64,000 bases of DNA from Microbacterium salsuginis (lineage in GTDB: Bacteria > Actinomycetota > Actinomycetes > Actinomycetales > Microbacteriaceae), in NCBI RefSeq assembly GCF_012524205.1, contig NZ_JABACI010000004.1:62001-126000 (forward strand), read 5' to 3'. The translations under genes and the position numbers were made by a program. Shown here piece by piece: positions 25,342 to 34,055 of this stretch. Positions within the stretch are counted from its first letter, which is position 1. Every line of letters starts with the position of its first letter. Under the pieces are notes generated by a model, which searched no databases, had not been told where the DNA came from, and was given only the letters and a program-made list of their open reading frames with translations.

Positions 25342-25360
25342 GCGCCGAGCCTAGCGAACC

Positions 25361-25410
25361 GATTGACAAGTCTCAATCAGTGGCGCACACTGATTGACAT
25401 GTCTCAATCA
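25361..25410 (+). promoter_or_regulatory. Duplicated operator and promoter of the MFS exporter gene
   Basis: Two near-identical palindromes, GATTGACAAGTCTCAATCA (25361-25379) and TGATTGACATGTCTCAATCA (25391-25410), have a 30-base repeat period (about three helical turns). TTGACA at 25363-25368 and CACACT at 25386-25391 make a promoter with a 17-base spacer. The exporter ATG (25399) is inside the second palindrome, so a repressor bound there would cover both the -35 and the start. The ArsR-like product is the natural candidate. Confidence 0.75.
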
Positions 25411-26838
25411 GAGGAGCCGACGGACGTCGCCGGCGTCGACACCGGAGTCCTCGCCGAGGCCCGCGCGGAGGCCATGACGCCGGTGTCGAGAGCGAGTGCC
25501 GAGGACGCCGTCGAGGCGGATCAGGATGCCGCGGCCACCGCCGGTGCGGCTTCCGAGCCGGCTGGACCCGCCGCGCCCAAGGGCTCGCTGTGGCGTGACC
25601 GCAACTTCCTCACGATGTGGAGCGGCCAGGCGCTCAGCCAGTTCGGCGCACAGATCACCGAGTTGGCCCTCCCCGTGCTCGCCGTGCTCACGCTGCAGGC
25701 GACGGAATGGGAGGTGGGCCTGCTCGGCGCCGCACAGGTCGCGGCGTTCCTGATCGTCGGACTGCCTGCGGGTGCGTGGATCGACCGCATGCGCAAGCGG
25801 CACGTCATGATCTGGGCGGACGTGATCCGCGCCGTCGCTCTCGCACTGCTGCCGCTCCTGGCCGTCCTCGGGGTCCTCGAGATCTGGCACATGATCGCCG
25901 TCGCCCTCGTGATGGGCATCGCGACGGTGTTCTTCGACGTGTCGAACCAGAGCATCATCCCGTCGCTGGTGCGCACCGACCAGATCGCCGAGGCGAACGG
26001 CAAGCTGCAGTCCACCGAGCAGCTCGCGGGTCTGGCCGGGCCCGCCGCCGGCGGCTGGCTCGTCGGCGTCCTGGCCGCCCCGATCGCGATCCTCATCTCG
26101 GTGGCCACCTACATCGCGTCGTTCATCGCCCTGCTGTTCACCAAGGACCACGAGGTGCGCCGCGCTCCCGAGGACCATCAGCCCCTCCACAAGGAGATCG
26201 GCGAGGGGCTCTCGTGGGTATTCGGCAACCCGCTGCTTCGCCGCATCGTCGGCACCACCGGCATGGCGAACTTCTTCGGCACCATCGCCACGACGCTGCT
26301 GCCGATCTTCGTGCTGCGCGAACTCGGGCTGACCCCGGCGATGCTCGGCATCGTGTTCTCGCTGTCGGCGGTGGGCGGACTGCTCGGCGCGATCGCGACG
26401 CCGCGCATCGTGGCCCGGATCGGTGAGGCCCGCGCCATTCCCCTGAGCGCGATCGCCTTCTGCCTCGTGCCGTTCTTCCTTCCAGCGATCTCGCTCGTGC
26501 CGGCGCTGGCCTTTCCGCTGCTCGTGGCGCAGTTCTTCGTCATGAGCTTCACCGTGCTGCTCTACAACATCACCCAGGTCACGTTCCGGCAGCGCATCAC
26601 CCCGCGGCGGCTGCTGGGCCGCATGAACGCCTCGATCCGCTTCGTCGTGTGGGGCGTCATGCCGATCGGCGCGCTCATCGCGGGCGCCCTCGGCACCTGG
26701 ATCGGCACCGTCCCGACCCTGTGGATCGCCGCCACGGGCGAGCTGCTGGCGTGCCTCTTCGTCGTGATCGGGCCGTTCTGGGGCATGCGCGATCTGCCCG
26801 ACGTCACGGAGGAGGCGCCCTCCGGCGCCACCACGTGA
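25399..26838 (+). CDS. MFS transporter (DHA3 exporter family)
   Basis: This 479-residue major facilitator has an unusual cytoplasmic N-terminal extension of about 55 residues rich in Ala, Glu and Asp (MSQSEEPTDVAGVDTGVLAE, then AVEADQDAAATAGAASEP) before TM1. MFS landmarks are WRDRNFLTMWSGQALSQFGA, the A motif GLPAGAWIDRMRKRH and the TM5 EQLAGLAGPAAGGWLV segment. It resembles multidrug/siderophore DHA3 exporters. If initiation instead used the ATG at 25471 the extension would shrink, but the leaderless geometry favours 25399. Probably repressed by the divergent ArsR-like protein. Confidence 0.9.
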   Translation: MSQSEEPTDVAGVDTGVLAEARAEAMTPVSRASAEDAVEADQDAAATAGAASEPAGPAAPKGSLWRDRNFLTMWSGQALSQFGAQITELALPVLAVLTLQATEWEVGLLGAAQVAAFLIVGLPAGAWIDRMRKRHVMIWADVIRAVALALLPLLAVLGVLEIWHMIAVALVMGIATVFFDVSNQSIIPSLVRTDQIAEANGKLQSTEQLAGLAGPAAGGWLVGVLAAPIAILISVATYIASFIALLFTKDHEVRRAPEDHQPLHKEIGEGLSWVFGNPLLRRIVGTTGMANFFGTIATTLLPIFVLRELGLTPAMLGIVFSLSAVGGLLGAIATPRIVARIGEARAIPLSAIAFCLVPFFLPAISLVPALAFPLLVAQFFVMSFTVLLYNITQVTFRQRITPRRLLGRMNASIRFVVWGVMPIGALIAGALGTWIGTVPTLWIAATGELLACLFVVIGPFWGMRDLPDVTEEAPSGATT

Positions 26839-26847
26839 GCGCGAAAC

Positions 26848-26886
26848 CCAGGCCCGGCACGTGCGCAGGGCGCGCGCCGGGCCTGG
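26848..26886 (+). terminator. Terminator hairpin after the MFS gene
   Basis: Perfect 11-bp arms CCAGGCCCGGC (26848-26858) and GCCGGGCCTGG (26876-26886), 17-base loop, 10 bases after the stop. It separates the exporter from the polyketide operon. Confidence 0.75.
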
Positions 26887-27016
26887 CCCGCGCGCCCGGC
26901 GGCTCGGTGCGACGCGTCGGCGGCCGGACGGGTATGGGATCGTCCCGCTCCCTACCCGGCGGGCAATCATCGCGCAACCACTGCCGTGAGGGGGCTCGGC
27001 GTGATTGGGTGGCACC

Positions 27017-28192
27017 ATGACGGCCCGCATTGTCTCCATCGGCACCGCGGTCCCGGCCGCGCGCATCGGGCAGGATGCCGTGCGCGAGCTCTTCGCGTCG
27101 CAACCGGGTGTCGATCGGCTCACGAGGCGGCGCATCCAGGGCGCGTTCGGCGCCTCCGCGATCGAGCATCGCCACACCGTGCTGGGCGAACTGGCGGGCC
27201 TGCCGCCGACGCCCGGCGCCCCCGAGTTCCTCGACGCTGACGGCACCTTGCGTGCCCCGACGACGGGCCCGCGCAACGACCTCTACACCGAACTCGCGCC
27301 CGGGCTCGGCGCCGAGGCGGCGCGCAATGCGCTGACGGATGCCGGGCTCGCGGCATCCGCCGTCACCCACGTCGTGACGGTGTCGTGCACGGGCTTCTTC
27401 GCCCCGGGCCCCGACTACCGGCTGGTGCGGGATCTGGGGCTGCCGACCACGACCGAGCGCTACCACCTCGGGTTCATCGGGTGTGCGGCGGCGCTGCCCG
27501 GACTGCGGCTGGCCTCCCGGATCACCGACTCGCAGCCCGACGCGGTGGTGCTCGTGGTGTGCGTCGAGCTGTGCTCCCTGCACATCCGCGCCTCGGCCGA
27601 CCCCCAGCAGATCGTCGCGGCGTCCGTGTTCGGCGACGGCGCCGCGGCCGCGGTCATCGCGGGGCCGACGGCGGTGCAGGATGCCGGCGGCCTGGATCTC
27701 GACCGTTTCGGCACCGCGCTCACCGACGAGGGTGAGGACGACATGGTGTGGACGATCGGCGACCACGGCTTCGAGATGGTGCTGTCGGCCGAGGTGCCGC
27801 GCATCATCGGGCGCGAGATCCGCGCCGCCGTGGACCGGTTCGTCGGCCCCGACGCCCCGGACGCGTGGGCCGTGCACCCCGGCGGTCGCAGTGTGCTCGA
27901 TCGCGTCGAGGCGGGGCTGGACCTGGATCCGGCGGCCCTCGACGCCTCCCGTGCCGTGCTGCGCGAGTACGGCAACATGTCGAGCGCGACCATCCTGTTC
28001 ATCCTGCGCGGGCTGCTCCACGACGACACCCTGGCCGAGGGCGCGAGAGTCGCCGGCCTGGCGTTCGGCCCGGGGCTCACCGTGGAGTCGGCGCTCATGA
28101 CCCGCCGCCTCGGTCGCGGACGCGCATCGGGCGACGATGCGGTGCGCCGTGGCCTCGCCGAGGCGGCACCGGCCCTGGCTGCGCGGGCATGA
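27017..28192 (+). CDS. Type III polyketide synthase (chalcone/alkylresorcinol synthase-like)
   Basis: This 391-residue homodimeric ketosynthase of the chalcone-synthase superfamily extends an acyl-CoA with malonyl-CoA units and cyclises it. The catalytic triad is present: Cys156 in HLGFIGCAAALPGL, His287 in WAVHPGG and Asn320 in EYGNMSSATI. The GFGPG-like C-terminal loop reads AFGPGLTVESALM. ATG 27017 was chosen (TTGGGT six bases before); a TTG at 27005 is possible. It leads a set with a methyltransferase, a flavoprotein hydroxylase and a convergent UbiA, similar in enzyme logic to the srsABC phenolic-lipid operon of Streptomyces (known) and pointing to an alkylated phenol or quinone product (inferred). 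Confidence 0.93.
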   Translation: MTARIVSIGTAVPAARIGQDAVRELFASQPGVDRLTRRRIQGAFGASAIEHRHTVLGELAGLPPTPGAPEFLDADGTLRAPTTGPRNDLYTELAPGLGAEAARNALTDAGLAASAVTHVVTVSCTGFFAPGPDYRLVRDLGLPTTTERYHLGFIGCAAALPGLRLASRITDSQPDAVVLVVCVELCSLHIRASADPQQIVAASVFGDGAAAAVIAGPTAVQDAGGLDLDRFGTALTDEGEDDMVWTIGDHGFEMVLSAEVPRIIGREIRAAVDRFVGPDAPDAWAVHPGGRSVLDRVEAGLDLDPAALDASRAVLREYGNMSSATILFILRGLLHDDTLAEGARVAGLAFGPGLTVESALMTRRLGRGRASGDDAVRRGLAEAAPALAARA

Positions 28193-28230
28193 GCCGGACG
28201 GCGGCCCGGGTGGTGGGAGCACGGCGATGA
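28189..28230 (+). CDS. Possible 13-codon coupling ORF between polyketide synthase and methyltransferase
   Basis: ATG at 28189 overlaps the synthase stop (ATGA), and its TGA at 28228-28230 overlaps the methyltransferase ATG (ATGA). The peptide would be MSRTAARVVGARR. It fills the 34-base gap exactly and could hand ribosomes from one gene to the next. Too short for coding statistics. Confidence 0.35.
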   Translation: MSRTAARVVGARR

Positions 28231-28931
28231 GCCTCGCCGTGCGCGACGACACGCTCGTCGAGCTCATGGACGACCCGCACTGCGACCCGCGGCGGCTGCG
28301 GGCGACGCTGCGGCGCTTCGGCACCGTGAACCGCCTCGTCTCGGGATGGGGCACCGTGTACCGCACCCGGCTCAGGCCGCATCTGGCGGCGCTCGGCCGA
28401 CCCGCCCGCGTGCTCGATCTCGGCTCCGGCGGCGGCGACCTCGTCGCGCGCCTCGCGGGCCTGGCCCGACGCGACGGCCTCGACGTGCACTGGACGGGTG
28501 CCGACCCCGACCCGCGCGCCCACGCCGTCGCGACGGAACGCGAGGTTCCGCCGGCCGTCGCCTTCCGGTGCACGGATGCCGCCGCCCTCGTCGCCGCGGG
28601 CGACAGCTTCGACGTCGTGCTGTCGAACCATGTGCTGCATCATCTCGGCCCGGAGCTTCCGGCGTTCGCGACGCAGTCGCTCCAGCTCTCGCGCGGCCTC
28701 GTGCTGCACGGCGACATCGAGCGCAGCGGCTTGGCGTACGGCCTCTACGCGGTCGGGATCACGCCCTTCGCGCCCGGAACCTTCCTGCGCACCGACGGCC
28801 TGCGGTCGATCCGGCGCAGTTTCACGCAGGACGAGCTCGACCGTGCGCTCGGCCCTGGTGGGCCGGGCACGTGGCGGGTCGAGCGGCCCGCGGCGTTCCG
28901 CCTCCTGGCGGTGGGGGACGGGCGTGGCTGA
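28227..28931 (+). CDS. Class I SAM-dependent methyltransferase of the polyketide operon
   Basis: This 234-residue methyltransferase is of the seven-beta-strand class. SAM-binding motif I is VLDLGSGGGDLVARLAG, the acidic residue ends strand 2 in TGADPDPRAH, and motif IV is FDVVLSNHVLHHLGPE. It probably methylates the polyketide-derived phenol ring or an O-group. ATG 28227 follows GGGAGCACGGCG. The gene ends inside a 27-bp sequence that is repeated at the start of the next gene, suggesting that its stop once overlapped that gene's GTG. Confidence 0.9.
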   Translation: MSLAVRDDTLVELMDDPHCDPRRLRATLRRFGTVNRLVSGWGTVYRTRLRPHLAALGRPARVLDLGSGGGDLVARLAGLARRDGLDVHWTGADPDPRAHAVATEREVPPAVAFRCTDAAALVAAGDSFDVVLSNHVLHHLGPELPAFATQSLQLSRGLVLHGDIERSGLAYGLYAVGITPFAPGTFLRTDGLRSIRRSFTQDELDRALGPGGPGTWRVERPAAFRLLAVGDGRG

Positions 28932-29154
28932 GGTCACGGGGATGGGCCGCGGCATCCGTCCCCTTCCGTCGTCCCGTGACCGCGCTCGGGTGGCAGTTGC
29001 TGCGGCATCGGCGCCGCGGTTGCGACACGAACTGCCTCCCGAACGACGCCGGTCCGACGCTCAGGTGGCAGATGCCGCGGATTCAGGCGCACGCAAGGGA
29101 CGCGAGCTGCCCCTCGAACCGATCGACGTGGGGGGCGGGCGTGGCTGAGGTCAC
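28911..29154. repeat. 27-bp direct repeat bracketing about 190 bp inside the polyketide operon
   Basis: Positions 28911-28937 and 29128-29154 are identical except for one base; both read GTGGGGGxCGGGCGTGGCTG and then AGGTCAC. The first copy ends the methyltransferase gene; the second starts the FAD gene. The 190 bases between carry two diverged units of about 75 bp (beginning near 28982 and 29057 with CGCTCrGGTGGCAG), each with an imperfect GGCAG/CTGCC hairpin. No ORF or transposase. It looks like a small insertion with duplication of the gene junction. Confidence 0.75.
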
Positions 29155-30280
29155 CGTGGTCGGTGCGGGGCCGGTCGGGATGCTGCTCGCCGGCGAGCTC
29201 GCGCGCCGCGGCATCGAGGTCGATGTGCTCGAACGGCGGCCGGCATCGGGGGACGGCTCTCGCGCGATCGGCGTGCACGCCCCGGTGCTGGCCGCGCTCG
29301 AGGCATCCGGGGTTACCGAACGACTGCTCGCCCACGCCGTGCGGGTGCGCCGGGGTGAAGCCCGCTCCGGTGGCCGGCTGCTCGGAGTGGTGCGGTTCGA
29401 CGAGTTGTCGACGCGCTTCCCGTTCGTGGCGACACTCCCCCAGGCGGCGACCGAGGCCGTGCTGGCCGACGGCGCGCCCGAGCCGCTCCGCGGCGCCAAC
29501 GTGATGGCGGTCCTGCCGGGCGCCGACGGCGTGCTCATCCGCACCGGCGTCCTCGGCCGGCCCGTCGAGCAGACGAGCGGGCTCGTGGTCGTCGCATCCG
29601 GATCCGGCGGGCGTGATCTCGCCTACCGGGCCGGTGCGGTGCCGGTGCGCGAGTACCGCGACCGGTACGTGATGACGGATGCCGAGACAGGCCCCCGTTC
29701 GGACGGCGAGGTCGCCGTGGTGCACCTCGACTCCGTCGGCGTGCTCGAGTCGTTCCCGCTCCCCGACGGACGGCGGCGGTTCGTCGCGTGGGATCCGCCG
29801 GGCCGCGATCCCCGCCCCGACGCCCTCGTCGCACGCATGCGCACGGCACTCGAGGTGCGGGAGGAGAGCGCGGCGTCCGCTGTGACCGAGGCGACGGCGT
29901 TCGGCGTGCGCCGGGTCGTCGCGCCCCGCATGCGCAACGGGCGGGTGTTCGTGATCGGGGATGCTGCGCACGAGGTCAGCCCGATCGGAGGGCAGGGCAT
30001 GAACCTCGGCCTGCTCGACGCAGCGACGCTGGCCCCGCTGCTGGCGCAGTGGGTGCGAACGGGCGCAGCGCCGGAACCGGACCTGCGCCGGTGGGAGGCC
30101 CGTCGTGTCGCGTCGGCGCGGACGGCCGCGCGTCTCGCCGCCGTCAACACCGCGCTCGGCCGTGCGCTGCCGCGCGGCCTCGACCCGATCCGGCGGACCG
30201 CGGTGCGCTCGATGCTCGCGCCGCCCGTCGCCCGCCTCTTCTCCCACGCCTACGCGATGGGCCTCGACGCCGACGCCTGA
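29141..30280 (+). CDS. FAD-dependent monooxygenase (aromatic hydroxylase type)
   Basis: This 379-residue flavoprotein is of the PHBH/UbiH class. The FAD-binding GxGxxG is VVGAGPVGMLLAGELARRG with the ribose-binding Glu in DVLERRP. The DG motif is weak. The C-terminal GD motif is VFVIGDAAHEVSPIGGQGMN, contacting FAD. Such enzymes hydroxylate phenol rings with NAD(P)H and O2, here probably converting the polyketide phenol toward a quinone. GTG 29141 (MAEVTVVGAGP) lies in the second copy of a 27-bp direct repeat; a fossil of the same start is at 28924. Membrane spans are absent. Confidence 0.9.
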   Translation: MAEVTVVGAGPVGMLLAGELARRGIEVDVLERRPASGDGSRAIGVHAPVLAALEASGVTERLLAHAVRVRRGEARSGGRLLGVVRFDELSTRFPFVATLPQAATEAVLADGAPEPLRGANVMAVLPGADGVLIRTGVLGRPVEQTSGLVVVASGSGGRDLAYRAGAVPVREYRDRYVMTDAETGPRSDGEVAVVHLDSVGVLESFPLPDGRRRFVAWDPPGRDPRPDALVARMRTALEVREESAASAVTEATAFGVRRVVAPRMRNGRVFVIGDAAHEVSPIGGQGMNLGLLDAATLAPLLAQWVRTGAAPEPDLRRWEARRVASARTAARLAAVNTALGRALPRGLDPIRRTAVRSMLAPPVARLFSHAYAMGLDADA

Positions 30281-30334
30281 CCCGCCCCGGCCCCGCGGCG
30301 CGGTGGCCGCGCGGCGTCGTCGGTCCTGAGTCGA

Positions 30335-30408
30335 AGTTGAGAAACCACACGCAGGTTGAGAAACCACGCGCCGGGGCGAGTATCAACCTCTACGCGGTTT
30401 CTCAACCT
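30335..30408. repeat. Repeated GTTGAGAAACC boxes between convergent genes
   Basis: GTTGAGAAACCAC occurs directly twice (30335-30347 and 30355-30367) and inverted once (GGTTTCTCAACCT, 30396-30408). AGGTTGAGAAACC at 30353-30365 pairs perfectly with the last as a 13-bp stem with a 30-base loop; a half box ATCAACCTC is in the loop. It lies between the stops of the FAD gene and the convergent UbiA gene. Confidence 0.7.
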
Positions 30409-30470
30409 CAAGTGGCGCGCGACGCGACGCGCGGCCCGACGTGGCGCGGCGGCGCGGCGGCACGGGGGCG

Positions 30471-31328
30471 TCAGGCGGCGAGGGCGCCGCCGGAGGCGAC
30501 GAGCTGCGCGGCGAGCAGCAGCGCCGCGAGCATCACGAGGCGGAAGAGTGCGCGCGAGGGCGGACGCACCATCGCCCTGACGACGGTCACGACAGCCACG
30601 AGTGCGACCCCGGCGAAGAACGCCCATGCGATCGACGGAACCGCCACGAGGGCTCCGCCGGCCGAGCCGAGCAGCACCGCGACGGCACCGGCGATCACGC
30701 CGAGCGCCGCGATCACGGCCGACGCCCGGGCGCCGAGCCGGTGCGGCAGCCCGCGCACGCCGGTGCGCTCGTCATCGTCCAGGTCGGGCAGCACGTTGGT
30801 CAGGTGCACGGCGCCGCCGAGGGCGGCGCCCGCGATCCAGGCCCACCCGGCGGCGAAGGCCGGCTCCGGCGCCGACAAGGTCGCGAGTGACGGGAACACG
30901 CCGAAGCTCACCAGGAACGGCGCGATCGACAGTGCGGTGGATTTCAGCCCGGCGTTGTACGCCCACGCGGAGCCGAGCGTGAGGGCATGTGCCGCCAGCA
31001 TCCGCCATCCCAACGGCGCCGACAACACCAGCGCGAGCGTGAGGCATACGGAGGCCGCCACCCACGCTGCCGGCAGGCTCACGTCGCCGCGGGCGAGCGG
31101 CTTGTCGGTGCGGCCGACCGCGCGGTCACGGGCGGCGTCGAGGGCGTCGTTCGAGATGCCGATCGACAGCTGCCCGGCGAACACCGCCATGGTCAGCAGG
31201 GCCAGACGCCAGGCCTCGAGCCCGATGGCGATGCCCAGCGCGAGCGCCAGCGCCGTCACGACCAGCGTGGGCCCGGGGTGCGATGACCCCCACAATCCCC
31301 GGACGGTGCGCACGCTCGATGCTCTCAC
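30471..31328 (-). CDS. UbiA family prenyltransferase
   Basis: This is a 285-residue polytopic membrane prenyltransferase (about eight or nine helices). The first Asp-rich motif is NDALDAARDRAVGRTDKP, the prenyl-diphosphate/Mg2+ site; the second is DLDDDERTG. UbiA enzymes attach isoprenoid chains to aromatic or other acceptors. Its position opposite the polyketide synthase, methyltransferase and hydroxylase suggests prenylation of the same aromatic product, by inference. The start is uncertain: GTG 31328 (MRASSVRTVRGLWG) is chosen because the open frame upstream is only the tandem hairpin repeats; GTG 31313 is possible. Confidence 0.88.
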   Translation of the reverse strand: MRASSVRTVRGLWGSSHPGPTLVVTALALALGIAIGLEAWRLALLTMAVFAGQLSIGISNDALDAARDRAVGRTDKPLARGDVSLPAAWVAASVCLTLALVLSAPLGWRMLAAHALTLGSAWAYNAGLKSTALSIAPFLVSFGVFPSLATLSAPEPAFAAGWAWIAGAALGGAVHLTNVLPDLDDDERTGVRGLPHRLGARASAVIAALGVIAGAVAVLLGSAGGALVAVPSIAWAFFAGVALVAVVTVVRAMVRPPSRALFRLVMLAALLLAAQLVASGGALAA

Positions 31329-31744
31329 GCCACGGTCCGGTCCAGGTTTCGCAGCATCCGCCGCCCGCAAACCTGCGCAACCCGGACCGCACCACGAGCG
31401 CGCATGCCGCAGACCCCGCTCGGCCACGCGCACGACGCTGCGGTACAGGTTTCGCAGCCTCCGCCGTTCGCAAACCTGCCCAACCCGGACTGCACCACGA
31501 GCGCGCATGCCGCAGACCCCGCTCGGCCACGCGCACGACGCTGCCGCGCCACGGTCCGGGTTTCGCAGCCTCCGCCGCCCGCAAACCTGCGCAACCCGGA
31601 CCGCACCACGAGCGCGCGTCCCGCAGACCCCGCTCGGCCGCGCGCACGACGCTGCCACGCCACGGTCCGGTCCAGTTTTCGCAGCATCCGCCGCCCGCAA
31701 ACCTGCGCAACCCGGACCGCACCACGAGCGCGCGTGCCGCAGAG
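31327..31744. repeat. Four-unit tandem array of hairpin-forming repeats
   Basis: This is the only stretch over 300 bases without a gene. Units of about 103, 111 and 116 bases separate the GTTTCGCAG anchors at 31346, 31449, 31560 and (as GTTTTCGCAG) 31675. Each unit has an imperfect stem, CGGTCCrGGTTTCGCAG against CTGCGCAACCCGGACCG, around a loop ending GCAAAC, then a shared tail CACCACGAGCGCGCrTGCCG. The minus strand stays open through all units, which inflates the UbiA reading frame. It lies between the clpB stop and the ubiA start, both on the minus strand. Confidence 0.9.
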
Positions 31745-31747
31745 GGC

Positions 31748-33958
<2,211 letters not shown>

Positions 33959-33987
33959 GTGTCTCCTGAAATCTGCTCACGTTCAAA

Positions 33988-34008
33988 GTTGAGTCGTGAT
34001 GACTCAAG
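33988..34008 (-). promoter_or_regulatory. HAIR element (HspR operator) upstream of clpB
   Basis: GTTGAGT-N7-ACTCAAG matches the known HAIR consensus CTTGAGT-N7-ACTCAAG in 13 of 14 positions. Read on the minus strand, its CTTGAGT overlaps a possible -35 (TTGAGT, 17 bases, GAACGT). HspR repression of clpB through HAIR is established in Streptomyces and mycobacteria; assignment here is by consensus. Confidence 0.9.
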
Positions 34009-34055
34009 TTTACCAGGCAGTGGATGCCGCGGCAATGCGTCGAGCGCAACGCACA

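Noticed and set aside
28911..29154. Insertion sequence
   Set aside because: Direct repeats are present but there is no transposase and no terminal inverted repeat; kept only as a repeat/insertion finding.
31327..31744. CRISPR-like array
   Set aside because: Units are over 100 bp and similar along their whole length; there are no short constant repeats with unique spacers and no cas genes.
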